Source: Lunularia cruciata (taxonomy: Eukaryota; Streptophyta; Marchantiopsida; Lunulariales; Lunulariaceae). From it: a DNA stretch of 64,000 bases. The notes under the pieces were generated by a model, which worked only from the letters and a program-made list of their open reading frames with translations, was not told the DNA's origin and did not search any database. The stretch spans positions 58,280,001 through 58,344,000 of the forward strand of contig OX419760.1 of assembly GCA_948567375.1 (NCBI GenBank). The letters run 5' to 3'. How positions within the stretch are numbered: position 1 is the first letter of the stretch; every line of letters begins with the position of its first letter. A program made the position numbers and the translations under genes. This document shows positions 1 through 12,240 of the stretch, piece after piece.

Positions 1-399
1 CCATACATGTGGAAACTTAGAAATCTTTTTGTCAAAATTTCACGCTGTAATATGATAAGAGAGTGAGTTGTGACCACCTTTTAAATGCCAGATATTTCTA
101 TACAATAGTGGTAAAACTTCATTCTTCCTCACCATCATTGGTGACAGTTTGTAGGCAAGAATAAAATTACTAAGAGCTGGTTAGGAAACTTCCAATAGTA
201 GACAACTCCCTTTAACTTAGTAGTACACAATTAGCACATGCAGGGGATCACTTAGCTAGCCAAGCAAACCTGTAGTGTAATTTAAATCAGAAAGCTCTCT
301 TCTACACGGTAAATACAGGCACAACTTGTTTCGAAATATTTATCTTTTTCCAGTTTGGCAATGAGCAACCAATGTTGCTAGGGTAGCTATTTCCACATC

Positions 400-748
400 T
401 CAACATCCAATGAAGAATGATGCTTTTCTTGGCTGTTTCAATATTGCGATGACATGAGAATGACACTGAGCTCGAGGACCGTGATTCCCGTCAGTAACTG
501 GAATTGCTCAAATGCCAGCTTTTCAACCGTCATAACAGAGGATCGCCTTTCCTCAAACTAGGTTCATAATCTCGGAAAAAAGGTTTTAAAAATAAAAGAG
601 CTCCAGAATTAAGAAAGCACTTTAAAACCGCGACTTCATAACTTAGTCTGCCAAGAAACTCACCCACGCTAACGAACGTATGCTCAGCCTCCGCCGTTGA
701 GATCCAGCACAGCAGCAGCACCACACACACAGGCCCGGCTCCTATCAT
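400..748 (-). CDS. Possible small secreted protein, two exons
   Basis: The ATG at 748 opens a typical signal peptide: Met, a few small residues, a hydrophobic core VCVVLLLCWI, then STAEAE as a plausible cleavage site. A good donor (GG/GTGAGT) ends the first exon at 664. An acceptor at 498-499 lets exon 497-400 continue in phase and stop at 400, giving about 60 residues with Cys and His in the mature part (for example AQCHSHV). Without the splice the frame runs to a stop at 530 (72 aa). No family was recognised. It could equally be the first exon of a larger secretory-pathway gene running off the left edge. The signal peptide is seen; the splice is inferred. Confidence 0.3.
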
Positions 749-1139
749 GATGCTAGTGTCAAAACAACGACCGGCACTTCCTCACCAGATCTTCTGTCGT
801 GATGGTATTTCTGCCCTAATCCAAGTGACCGTCGTCTAGCTCCAGGGAAATTATTCCACGCACCTCCTCGCATTCGACTTCAGTTCTTCAAGCCACTATC
901 AATTCCAGGGCTCCAGCTCTTGCTGCGACGTCCTTCATAGCACAACTTCGGTTGCCACAATTTTTGCAAATTGAATGATGCGTGATAAAACGTTCTCCGA
1001 GTACTCCAATCGATTCCTTCTAATCGAGCTTCTCACACATCAATCGACTGCAATCGATGAACAGCAGCTGCCTCCGCGATGTCCTTCAGCAAGCAATTGA
1101 GGACGCTGATATAACTCAACCCGGTCAACTTAGACTAAG
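749..1139. other. Intergenic, nothing recognised
   Basis: This stretch upstream of the possible secreted-peptide exon has ordinary base composition and no convincing reading frame. It would contain the promoter if that gene is real, but no clear TATA box was found. Positions 1-399 likewise show nothing recognisable. Confidence 0.4.
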
Positions 1140-1142
1140 GTA

Positions 1143-1240
1143 GCCAGATCTGTCTGCTGAACCGATGTTGCAGTGGTTAAGCATCTAGCTATAGAGAAAA
1201 TATTAGTACAGAGCTAAGAGAATTAACCAAATATTTATGC
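1143..1240. repeat. Short direct repeat flanking the 1.2 kb pair
   Basis: About 100 bp containing 'ctatagagaaaatattag' recurs at 4135-4240 in the same orientation. The order is short repeat, long repeat, spacer, long repeat, short repeat. This points to a composite or nested element and not a simple tandem duplication. Confidence 0.55.
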
Positions 1241-1242
1241 TA

Positions 1243-2331
1243 AGGATATATAGGTATAAGAGAACATATGTCGGTCCGAGAACGGGTTATCTAGAACTCA
1301 CGAGATGCGAATGAATGATCGATCAACAAGATGTACTTAGTTGACAATGTTAAAATAGTGATAAATCCATAAGGTAGAATGTATGGAATGTAACTTGAAG
1401 CAAAACATAATTAAAACAAATTGAGAATATCATAGGGTTAACGGACTAGAAAACCACCATGAAATTTAGAACTCTATGCAAACAACTGCGGACTAGTAAA
1501 CCACCCTGAAATTGTGAACTCTATGCAAACAACAGCGAGAAATAAGTACCGCTATGTAAAAGACTATTGGTAAGCAATGCATGAACGGTAAAAATAAAGA
1601 ACATGGGCTGGAGTAGTGCAGGAACACTGTATACCTAAGAGATCCCATGAATCAGGCAAAGAGCTAAGGAAAATTAATAGGGAGTGAATTAGCGGGGAAT
1701 GGAAGAGTGGAACAATGCAAGAGCTATAGGATGGTGTGGCTGCATAAACCTGTCGAAGTGTAACAAGAGCGAAGAAAAAAAGGACAGGATATAAAGTATA
1801 TCACTACAAGCGTTATGGACGCTTCAGTCCTAAGACGCTAAACACCAAAGGGGAAACAGAAGGCGGCCATAATAACCTGCGACTTCAGCAGTGCCTCACG
1901 GAGTGCAGAAGTAGCTGGCAATTGTTAGTACCCCTCGGACCGAGTTTATGCTTGACAACTCATGAGTGCCAAGGCAAACTCGGTTGCTCCACTAAAGTGT
2001 CGCTCAAAAGTAATGGGAATGTAAAAAAGAACAGAGGTGGAAGTGTGGAAAGCAAGGGCAAGCACACACTTAAGTGTTGGAGTCTTAGCAGTATAATGAG
2101 GATCACTCCAGAAAGAAAAGAATCCACATGAGTAAGATGAGGGAAAAAATTGAGACATACTTGATGGATGCTTGAAATCACAAACATTCATTAGTAGAGT
2201 GAAAATCCAAGACATAACAATGAGAAACAGTCAAGCAGAGGTTCGCTAGTGATACGAGAGTGGAGCAAGAAAACTTCAATGCTGCACGGGAAGGGGATGA
2301 GTCAACTGAAGTGGAAAGCATAGGTGAAGTA

Positions 2332-2380
<49 letters not shown>

Positions 2381-2440
2381 AATTCAGAAGGACTCCCAAA
2401 GAACAGTATTGTATATAGGCCTCGGGGAAAAACTACTGGT
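1243..2440. repeat. Direct repeat, copy A (about 1.2 kb)
   Basis: This segment is closely similar, in the same orientation, to 2906-4065. Shared landmarks include 'gataaatccataaggtagaa', 'agcaagggcaagca' and 'ggtttgctagtgatacgaga'-type stretches in the same order. Copy A contains a long (TA)n tract that is short in copy B. No protein domain was recognised in either copy. Short minus-strand reading frames at 1946-2215 and 3584-3856 are parallel in the two copies and differ only by small indels. It may be a tandem duplication or the two ends of an unrecognised element. Confidence 0.75.
2335..2378. repeat. (TA)n microsatellite
   Basis: An uninterrupted TA dinucleotide run of about 44 bases lies inside direct-repeat copy A. 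The corresponding place in copy B has only a few TA units, so the tract expanded or contracted after the duplication. Confidence 0.95.
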
Positions 2441-2905
2441 GTGCTCAAACCAGAGCTCCTCACCTAGCAGAAAGCAAGGATGCTCTTAAGTCTTTATAGA
2501 TACTAAGCCCATGATAAGCATGGAAGTTTTTCTCCTTTGCAAGACAGCAAAATCTAACAAAGAACAATGAATTGTGCATGCACTCTAACACGGGAATCCA
2601 CTAAATTAGCTAAAACAGGAATTAGCCCAACCTAATACAATGAAATTGAAACTTATCAAGAAAGGAGCTTAATACAAATGCAATTGTGAAAACTCAAAAT
2701 CATTCATGTAAATAGAAAATGTGCATCCAAGAACATGAATATATCATGAATGAATCAATATATCATGTCACTTACCTATCCTAATACGACTATTGTAGAG
2801 GGGCTTGAATGTTTTATAAAGAATCAAAAGAATCTGTTTCAAGATAAAACAAAGAGACGGATGAACACTAACCCCGACATTGCGGTCTCATAGTGCCAAC
2901 AAGAT

Positions 2906-4065
2906 ATATATATAGGTATAAAACCACAAATATTGTTCTGGAAACGGTTATCTAAAACTACAAGGTGCAAATGATCAATAAAAAAGATGTCCATAATTGA
3001 CAATGTTAGAATAGTGATAAATCCATAAGGTAGAATGTATCGAATGTAACTTGAAGCAAAGGCATAATTGAAACAAATTGAGAATAACATATGGCTAACA
3101 GACTAGTAAACCACCATGAAATTGTGAACTCTATGCAAACAATTGTGAGAAATAGGTAATGTTATGTAAAAGACTTATGTTAAGCAATGCGTGAACAATA
3201 AAAAAAAAATGTGGGTTGGAGTTGTGTAGGAACACCTGTATACCCAAGAGGTCCCATGAATCAGGCAAAGAGCGAAGGAAAAATAATAGGGAGTGAATTA
3301 GCTAGGAATGGAGGAGTGGAACAATGCAAGAGCTATAGGATGGTGTGGCTGTAGAAACTTCTCGAAGTGTAATAGGGTAACAAGAGCAAAGCAAGAAAGG
3401 ACATGATACAAAGTATATCACGACAAGCGTTATGGACGCTTGAGTCCTAAGATGCTAAACACCAAAGGGGAAGCAGAAGGCGGCCATAATAAACCTTCAC
3501 GAAAACACCTACAACTTCATCAGTGCCTCACGCAGTGCCAAAGTAGCTGGCAATTGTCTGTACCCCTCATACCGAGTTTATGCTCAAAAACTCATGAGTG
3601 CTAAGGCAAACTTGGTTGCCCCCGTAAAGTGCTCAAAAGTAATGGGAATGTCAAAAAGAACAGAGGTGGAAGTGTGGAAAGCAAGGGCAAGCAAAAGTGC
3701 AAGCACACACTTAAGCATTGGAGTCTTAGTAGTATAATGAGGATCACTCCAGAAAGAAAAGAACACACATGAGTAAGATGAGGGAAGAAATTGAGACATA
3801 CCTGATGGATCACTGAAATCACAAACATTCATTAGTAGAGAGAAAGTCCAAGACACAACAATGAGAAAGAGTAAAGCAGAGGTTTGCTAGTGATACGAGA
3901 GTGGAGCAAGAAAACTTCAACGCTGCATGGGAAGGGGATGAGTCAACTGAAGCGGGGAAAAGCAGAGGTGAAGTGAATGAAGGTGAAGTATAAAAATATA
4001 TATGAATTCAGAAGTCAAGAAGGACTCTCAAGGAACAGTATGGTATACAGGCCTCCGGGATAACT
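2906..4065. repeat. Direct repeat, copy B
   Basis: Second copy of the 1.2 kb repeat described at 1243-2440. The two copies are separated by about 465 bp of unrelated sequence. Both close with a GAATTCAGAAG motif followed by an ACAGTAT and AGGCCTC stretch. Confidence 0.75.
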
Positions 4066-4240
4066 GTATGTATATATGTGGAACATAATTTACACTTGGA
4101 AATTAGTTATTTAGAAAATTGGTAACTCAGAGGTAACCCAGGTTTGTGTGCTGAACCTACGGTGTAGTACTTTAAGGGTCCAACTATAGAGAAAATATTA
4201 GCGTCGGGCTTAGAGAATAACCAGATCCTTATACTACTTG

Positions 4241-5340
4241 TTTATGTGTATATTTTTTTTCCTTGAATTAGCTTGTTTATTAAATGAGACACACTATATT
4301 CAGAAATTTAACATGTATATATTATCATATGTCATATGTTTAGAAAGATTGATCTTAGGTTATGTTATCAACTATTTTGAATTCCTTTCATTACATATCT
4401 ATGCATGAATTGACTCTTAATAAATACAGAAAATCATAGAATTGTGGAGAAGAATGAGATAAATTGACTCACCGTAAATGCACTTTTTCTTGGTTCTTAT
4501 AACACCTTTGTTAAAATAATTTAAATATATAAATATATTTGACTATATAAAATATAAAATTTCTTTCTTTGCATGCCCCCTTTTTCTTATTATATCTTTT
4601 TATAATATAACTTGAGTTGCAATTTACATAAAAGAAAAAAAGTTTTTTTATTAAATATTAATTCTTCAATTATTTGTAATTATATGTAATATATATATAT
4701 AATTTTAGTTGTTAGTATATAGGGGGATTTTAGAGACAATCATTTGGTGATCTTGTACTAGATGTTGATCTGTTTGTCCATGATAACTTTTCATTGCTTC
4801 ATATAACTTTCTATGTAATATTCAATAAATGCAATCATTTTTATAATTAATTATTTTTTGATACTAATATCACTGATAAAGACCTTTGGATATCAGTATT
4901 CCAAAAAATTCATATATATATTTTGGATTAAAATTATTTTTGAACGTATTTGTAATTTATTTATATTATTTAGTATATTAGCTCTTAATTCTCTTTCATA
5001 ATAAATCTAGAATAATGTGGAAGTAGTTCTTATAAATACTATGTATGAATTACCTGGTAAATGGATTATTAAACTAATATATGTTGCAATGTTTTAAGAT
5101 TATATCTTCATCTATAATAAGAAAAAAATGCATAGTGTTTATCTTAATAACATATTGCAAAGATTACACAAATAGAAGTTCATTTATAAGAAATCAAGAT
5201 ATGAGTTCTACAAAGGGGAAGTTATGTTCTTCTCTTTGTGAGTGTTAAGAGGCAATGTTGTTATTAAGATACCAAAGTAAGCAAACGGTCATCAAGTTTT
5301 AATTTGAAGGATCAAGATTAAGGAGTAAAAGATCAAGATT
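4241..5340. repeat. AT-rich decayed repeat, inverted partner at 26.4-26.9 kb
   Basis: This is a strongly AT-rich stretch with no supported gene. The part around 4450-4900 matches the reverse complement of about 26410-26880. Shared landmarks include 'ttttagagacaatca', 'tgataaagaccttt' and an 'aacttgagtt' stretch, in matching order. It is therefore a dispersed repeat present at least twice in opposite orientation. Confidence 0.55.
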
Positions 5341-6490
5341 ATCATGGATCATCCAATTAGAAGAGATGATAATGATGTTCAAGGATGGAAGCTTCTATCC
5401 ATGGTTCATATCTTAGTAAATGTTACAAATGTTAATATATCACTCACTAATATATTAGGTAAGAATGTCCAATTCCAACGAGATGAAGGTTACTCTTCAA
5501 CATTCAAGGACTTGTATAAGTTCATCCAACATGTTAACCATATGATCCGAGGACAAATCTTATGTTATTTATTTTGATAGTTCTAGCTTTGCTATTATAG
5601 TAATGTTATAGAAAGAGTCGGATTGATTTGATAGTTACTTGGTTACTCTTAAACAACTCTTTAAGGTTACTCTTCAACAACTCTAACAACTTTGTATGAA
5701 TTAATCTAACCTTTTAACTATGATCTCAAGTTATATTATATAATTGATTTTGATACTTCTAGCTTTGCTACTATAGTAATCTTATAGTAAGAATCTATTG
5801 ATGGTTTACTCTTGATTGTATCTTTGCCTTAGGGAAGTTAATTTTTGCAAAGGTAATTATCATAGAGCATGGACTAACTATCTATGCTCTATGTTACTAG
5901 AATTTAGAATTTTAGTTATTAAGGACATCTTTACTTTGTCGTCTACAAGAGGTCTCTTTGTTTGTTTCTTGGACATCATCTTGGGCCTAGAAGGCATTGC
6001 AGGTCCCTTCTTCTCCGTAACTAGGAGCTTGTCAAGACATTTTTAGCATCAAAGCTAGTTTGTTTGGATGAATGTTGGAGTGGTAGTGTTGGCTGTCACA
6101 ATTATGTTGGTAGTTGTTAATGGACTACTTATTGGCGGCTAGATTTAATGTTAGGGCTATTGATTATATGGTGGGACCTATTATCACTTACACCATTCCT
6201 ATTGTCAGATGTGCCATCAACAACATCATTAGGGCTGGAGACCTAGGTTGAGCAAAGGGATATAATTTCAAAGTGTAGCTCCATAGAGCTCATTTCTTTG
6301 ATGTTGAGCCTTTGAGTTTTTGACTATAATGGACATAGGCCCGCGAGTGTCACCTGGAGTATCTTTGCTAGAGTGAGCATGGCTTGATTGTAATCAATGC
6401 TTGATTGTTGATAAATTGTTGAGTGAAGGATCAAGTACAAATTTTACTTGAGTGTGATTCGAGTGGAAGAATAAACTAATTATATTAAAG
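5341..6490. other. Non-genic sequence, probably decayed mobile DNA
   Basis: There is a 77-codon frame at 5344-5577 and a 76-codon frame at 5816-6046, neither with a recognisable domain. A sentence containing 'tctagctttgct' is repeated imperfectly near 5580 and 5757. I see no gene here. Confidence 0.4.
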
Positions 6491-6499
6491 AAGTGAGAG

Positions 6500-7238
6500 T
6501 TGGAGGGAAATTGTGTGCAACAACTTGTAACCTTCCAAGGACAAGAGACCTTAAGAGAAACACACGAGAAGAAACGCAAGCTTCATGATGAATACTCTTA
6601 TGCACCAAAAGAGCACCTTGTCTTTATTATGTAGCAACAAGAATTCCTTCTAAGAAAGCTCCACCCTCGGATCAAATACATGGATATGTGACATGGTAGT
6701 GAGCTCTACCCTTAGATTAGTTGCATGCATGGGTGACATGTCGGTTCTTGTCATATTTGATCGGTCAAACAAGCTTTGAATAGAAGGAATCTTCTTGTAA
6801 GAATCTCGTAATCGTTTGGATGAGGTACCATTAGAAAACTCTCAATGAGACAAACCAAGAGAAAGGTTAGCCTTTCCTAATCTTCAAGGAGGAATGTTCA
6901 ATTTCTTAGGCCTAATTCATCCATTTAGGCCTTTAAAATTGGCTTTAAAGTTTCAAACTATTTTTGACTCTTGCCTTCTTAATAGAAGTACCCTTTAGTC
7001 CATTACCTAGAACATCCTTCCATATGTTACAAAGCCAATTTTCACCTTTGGAAAATATGTCTGGCTATTAGTCTTACATTTCTAAAATATTTTTAGCTCT
7101 TGCTCTATTAGTAGAAGCACTCTTTTGGTGACACCTTTGTCTGATCTACTTAGCCCATCATATCTAACATCCTTCCAAATGTTACCAATCCAATTTTCAT
7201 ATAAAGATAATATGTTTAGCTATTGGTATTACACATTC
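6500..7238 (+). repeat. Left arm of a 2 kb imperfect palindrome
   Basis: Read outwards from the centre near 7437, this arm pairs with the reverse complement of 7635-8430 along its whole length. Matching landmarks include the 'aggcctaattcatcc' block at about 6909 with its partner at about 7980, the 'caaacaagctttga' block near 6766 with its partner near 8145, and 'gagcaccttctcttta'-type blocks near 6610 and 8300. Both arms also contain the same internal direct duplication ('acatccttccaNatgtta'). No transposase or reverse-transcriptase motif lies in the 400 bp centre. Candidate explanations are a foldback element, two solo LTRs inserted head to head, or a segmental inverted duplication. Confidence 0.8.
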
Positions 7239-7634
7239 AAGGCATTGGTAGTATCTCCAAGCATAGTTGATCGTTGATACTTTTGTTCATGGTCCTAGAT
7301 TTCCCTAAGAGTAATCATGTGTAGAAGCTCTATTTGATTTGATATTGATTTGGCAATGGTGTAGACGGTGTGCAGAAGCACCGGCCAAATTTATGAGAAT
7401 TGAGTTAATTTGAGACAATGGGTGTTCAATTTGAACCCAAGGTCAATTTGGTGCAAATTGCGCCAAAAGTGCAAAATTGGAGGTGGATTTGGGAACCCAT
7501 CCCCTCAAATTAGGGATATGGAAGATCCACATCCTCTCAATTTGGCCCAAGTTGATAGTTAACGGAGGATTTGCCAATCAATCAACCATAGAGAAGGTGC
7601 ATTAGATTAGCATAGGCTATCTAGATTTGAAGGT

Positions 7635-8430
7635 CAAGTGTAATACCAAGAGCTAGCCATATGATCTAGATGTGAAATTTGGTTTGGTAACATCTAGAAT
7701 GATTTTATACATGATGGTAAAAATAGATAAGATAGAAGTATCACCAAAAGAGTACTTCTACTAATAGGGCAGAAACCAAAATAGACTTGAGAACCTTAGA
7801 ACCAATAGCTAGACATATGATTTAAAGGTGAGAATTGGTTTGATAACATCTGGAAGGATGTTACACATGATGGACTAAACAGATCAGAAAGAGATATCAC
7901 CAAAAGGGGACTTCTACTAATAGAGTAGGAACCAAAATATGCCTAAAATCTTAGAAGGCAATTTTGTAGGCCTAAACGGATGAATTAGGCCTCAAAAATA
8001 TGCATAATCTCCCCCCAACAAAGGAGAGTCTGGCCTTCCCCCTCCTCCTTGCTTTCTCTTGTCGAGAGCTTTCCAATGGTACCTTACTCACGTGATTCTG
8101 AGATTCCTACAAGAAGATTCCCTAAAAGATTCTCTTTGGTCAAAGCTTGTTTGACCAACCAGATAGGACCTAGACCAGACATGTCACCCATCCAAGTAAG
8201 TAATCCAAGGGTGAAGCTTGCTGACATGTCACCTATCTGTGTCCCTAATCCTATGGTGGAGCTTCCTTGGAGGAGATCCTCTTTGTCTATATAATAAAGA
8301 GAAGGTGCTCCCTTGGGGCATCGATTGTTTGAGCATGCAATCTGCGTTTTCTCTCTTCTCTTGTCCTTGGAGTATTACATCAAGTTGGCAGAGGTTCTCT
8401 AGAGTTGGAGGTTGCACAAATTGGACTAGA
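7635..8430 (-). repeat. Right arm of the 2 kb imperfect palindrome
   Basis: Reverse-complement partner of 6500-7238. The arms have diverged by many substitutions and small indels, so the structure is old or built from already diverged copies. A transcript crossing both arms would fold into a long imperfect hairpin, a possible source of small RNAs (inference). Confidence 0.8.
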
Positions 8431-8845
8431 TAGTGTTTGAGTTGGTGAAGGTTGGCCATATTTAGAGAGAGTTCAAATTGGCAAGAAGAAAGGCCTCATT
8501 TAGTTTAATTTTGGAATTTTGATGCATAAGGCTAGAGAGGCTACAAAGGATTAGTAAGCCAACTTGCTGGCATGAGGCTAGTCAATTTAGATGAGTTTTT
8601 AGATGAGTTTTTTGATAAGTTTTTGGTCATTGTGTGGTAAAATTTGCTCTCCCTTCTAGATCTTGCACTATAGGGTTTGAGCCCTAGATCTTTGGTTCCT
8701 AGATTGGTGCCCTAGCCAATTGGTCCACCCTCACTTATTGTCCAAATGATTGGTTGAATAATACATTCACACATGTAGCTTTTGCTAGGAGAAGCAATTT
8801 AATCCCATCCTTGGTGATCATGGTAGCTTAGGAGTAAATATACAC

Positions 8846-9215
8846 TCTTATTATATCAAATATCAAATGGTTGCAAGTCAATCTGATGTTGATTTATGAG
8901 ATGTAGGGTTTTTCTTAGACTTCTTGTGATTGCACCTCTCCATTCTCTCTTCTTATTTGTGCACCATGTTTGTGTGAAGCGTCTTGACTTTAGAGCATTG
9001 GTGCTCTGGTGTGCTCTTCATAGTGAGGTTGGAGTTATTATATCAAATACCAAATGGTTGCAAAGTCAATGTTGATTCATGAGATGTAGGGTTTTTGTTT
9101 AGACTTTTTGTGATTGCACCTCTCCATTCTCTACTTTGCATTTGTGCACCATGTTTGTGTAAGGTGTCTTGACTTTGGAGCATTGGTGCTTTGGTTACTC
9201 TTCATAGTGAGGTTG
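8846..9215. repeat. Tandem duplication, unit about 190 bp
   Basis: The block starting 'ttatatcaaatatcaaatgg' and containing 'gtgattgcacctctccattc' is followed directly by a second copy starting near 9037. The two copies differ at scattered positions and by small indels. It is non-coding as far as can be seen. Confidence 0.8.
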
Positions 9216-12060
9216 GAGTGATGACCAATCAAACTAACTATGTTTCTCTTTGGTGAGATAGGAAGTGATGACCTATAGACCATGAGAGTGTGTATTGTGA
9301 TGGCAGGTTATAGGTTGCTTTTTCTTCTAATGTAGTTATCACATGTAGAGCTACATTAGTGAATGGTCTTCACTTGGTGATGATCCTTGGTGGGGTACTT
9401 GTGATGATTACGGTTATAATTTGAGTATCATGATGGAGTTTTTTTGGGGATTCAAGAGGAGATATTGTTACAATACGTAGTGGATTTACACAAAGTGGCA
9501 CTTGGTATCAACATGTATATCAAGTCCCAATGGAGGAGTAGATTGACTATGATTTGGAGTTTCATACAAGAGTTGATTCAATTTAGGGCTTATTTAGTTT
9601 GGAGTTGATTCAGTGAGTACCATTGAGTTAGATGAATTCATCTAAGAGTTTAATAGTTGGTGTGATTTGTAGCAAATATAGAATCCGACTTTGTTTACAT
9701 CCTTCATGGCATGGAAGGGGTTGTTCCAACACTTGGAGAGCCCATGATGGATGATTATCATGAGTTCAAGAGAGCTCATTGGAGGAGATTGAGCTATGGA
9801 GACAATATTGGTCTCCAAACTACATCTCCATCACTTCAGGCTTGATTTCTAGGGATAGATCAAATACACCCATGAGTTCTAGGTAGTGGCACATAATACC
9901 TTCCTTCTAGGTTTGATTGGAAGTTACAGTTGAGGTGCACTTCCCATAAGTCTCCCATAAGTATTTTCTTGGGGTTCCATAAATAAATTTTAGTTTATTC
10001 ATAAACATGGCCATAATAATTTAGGGTTTAGATTATCTCCTTGCTAGATGAAATTTCAAGCCAATTTTTTAGGGCTTATGGTCTAAATGACCTCCCATAG
10101 ACCACAAAAGTTTATGGGTTTTGAAATGTGTGAAATGTTTGATCAGTTAACCTTTAGAGGGTTACATGAAGTGCTATTGAAAAAATTGAAAAACTCTTCT
10201 CATGTCGTGTAACAATCTAGAGTACATCCATAGGTCCCTCTTAAAAGTTATTTATGACCATAAATATGGGCTAAGTAAACCCCTATTGTCTTCATCTCCA
10301 CTCCACGCATCTGTCCATCCATTGGCTTTAATTGCTTCCTCCATTGAAATTCTTGCAGAGCTTTGCATGTATCTTTATATGTACTTTGCAGTTGTGCTCA
10401 TGAGTTGTTTGCCAGCACTAATCTAGGATTATATCTTGAGAAGAAAATTTTGATGCGTGCCACTTTCTCAATGAAATGTCAAGATTGAAAAAATGTAAAT
10501 GCCAAAAAAGAAATATGAGGGATTGAAGAATGTGTATCTAGGGATAAAATCATAAGGTGAGCGAGTGAAATATCCTATTGCACATACATGGGAAGGGAAG
10601 GCAAGGAATGCCAACAAAATATGTGTGTCTATGTTTGAAATTCACTAATTAATGTTTAATGGTAACCACCGGAGGTGACCCATAGCTTTTTCAAAGCCGT
10701 TGGACCTCCCCATAATAAAAGAAGTACTCCGGATAAGCTACCCATAAAATTTTAACAATTTACATGTAAAAATTCTTTAGAATCTTTACAGGTTCTTTAC
10801 CCTATGGTGTTCTCTCCCTAGAATTGTTGTTACTATTGAGTTTCATTAACTACTGGTTAGTGTTGCTATATGTGACTTGTGTACTACACATTACTGCCTA
10901 TGACTTAAACAAAGAATTATTGTTCTCTCAATGTGATATTTTTTCTCTCTATATGAAAGCTTGCATAAGATAAAAAGTCACTTTTACTTACTTCACTTTT
11001 AAGTGTAATATCTGGAAATACACTCTTCAGGTGTCTTATTTTATGATATTCCGAAAAAGGCTACTTTAATTCAGTCTAATATACCCAAACTGTTAGCTTC
11101 TTTTGTTTTGTTTTGTTTTTCATGGGATATATTTTCATACGTTGCAGAGAGAAAAGGTGACCGCATAGCAAACACAAAGGACGAGAAGACCCCGTCAAGC
11201 AGATACTAGAGTTGCAGCTAATCACTCTTAACATGTATTGAATTGAGCTAATCTATGCTACGAATCAGAGGATTATATAAGGATATTGATGTTCTAATTC
11301 ATTAAAGGTCTTCGAAGATATTTGGGATTTTGAAGAAGAAAATAAACGTTTTGTATGAAGGGTAGAACATGAATGTTCAATCTACTCAGTGTGCTTCATA
11401 TGAGAGAGCTAAAAATCTCAAATTGAAGACCTTGCGGGAAGGATAATGTGATATCATGTATATCTTCCATAAAACATTCATTGTGAGACATTGAAGACAA
11501 TTTTCACATAGCAAATTGCATTTAATAAAATTATAATTCTTATTCTTAGAATTGGCAATATTCATGCAATACCATCCATACATTATTTAGGTTTTCTAGA
11601 TTTTACATAAAAAAAACCCTACTAATTATAGTGTTTCAACCTTCTCCATGATTTTGAACATATTTTTTTCCAATCCCATCTTTTTCAAATCTCAACGATC
11701 GATAACGCTTTCATCAAATCTCTCAACGCTTTCCGCACATGAAAATCGTCTTTTATATATACTTCTTTCCTTTACGGGCTTTAACTCAAGAAACCATGGT
11801 AATCATATGAAAATGCATGAAATGTGGCATGTTTACAGTCATCCTAATCAGTATCTTTACAATATTTTTCTTGAGAGATTGTGCAAGAAAGTATAATATT
11901 GATAGGGTATAATTTACTTGTTTTGCAATTTCTTTTATGTGTAAGATATTCATTATTTCATACGGTATATTGGTTGACATATCACACTAGACAATATTTT
12001 AAAGATATTTTAGTGATACATAAAAAATATATATAGAGTTTAATTTTTCTATGATAAAAC
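9216..12060. other. AT-rich intergenic DNA, no gene seen
   Basis: Only short random frames are present (the longest are about 80 codons, at 10202-10426 and 11648-11896, with no recognisable domain). A motif containing 'gagaagaccccgtcaag' near 11180 recurs in altered form near 12310 and 27190, suggesting fragments of a common repeat. Confidence 0.4.
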
Positions 12061-12072
12061 AAAACAATTAGG

Positions 12073-12240
12073 ATGTTGTTTCTAGAACTTGATTTCGTAT
12101 TACCCTTTGAATTTGTCCCTTTTGGTATCTTATGTGTGCAGTTCTCTATGACAATTTGTGATCGTCGTTGTTAGAACTTGATTTCATATAACCCTCTGAA
12201 TTTGTCCTTTTTGTTATGTTATGTGCGCGCTTCTCTTTTC
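12073..12240. repeat. Imperfect tandem pair, unit about 95 bp
   Basis: The stretch 'agaacttgatttcgtat...gaatttgtccc' is followed about 95 bp later by 'agaacttgatttcatat...gaatttgtcct'. The pair is short and non-coding. Confidence 0.6.
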
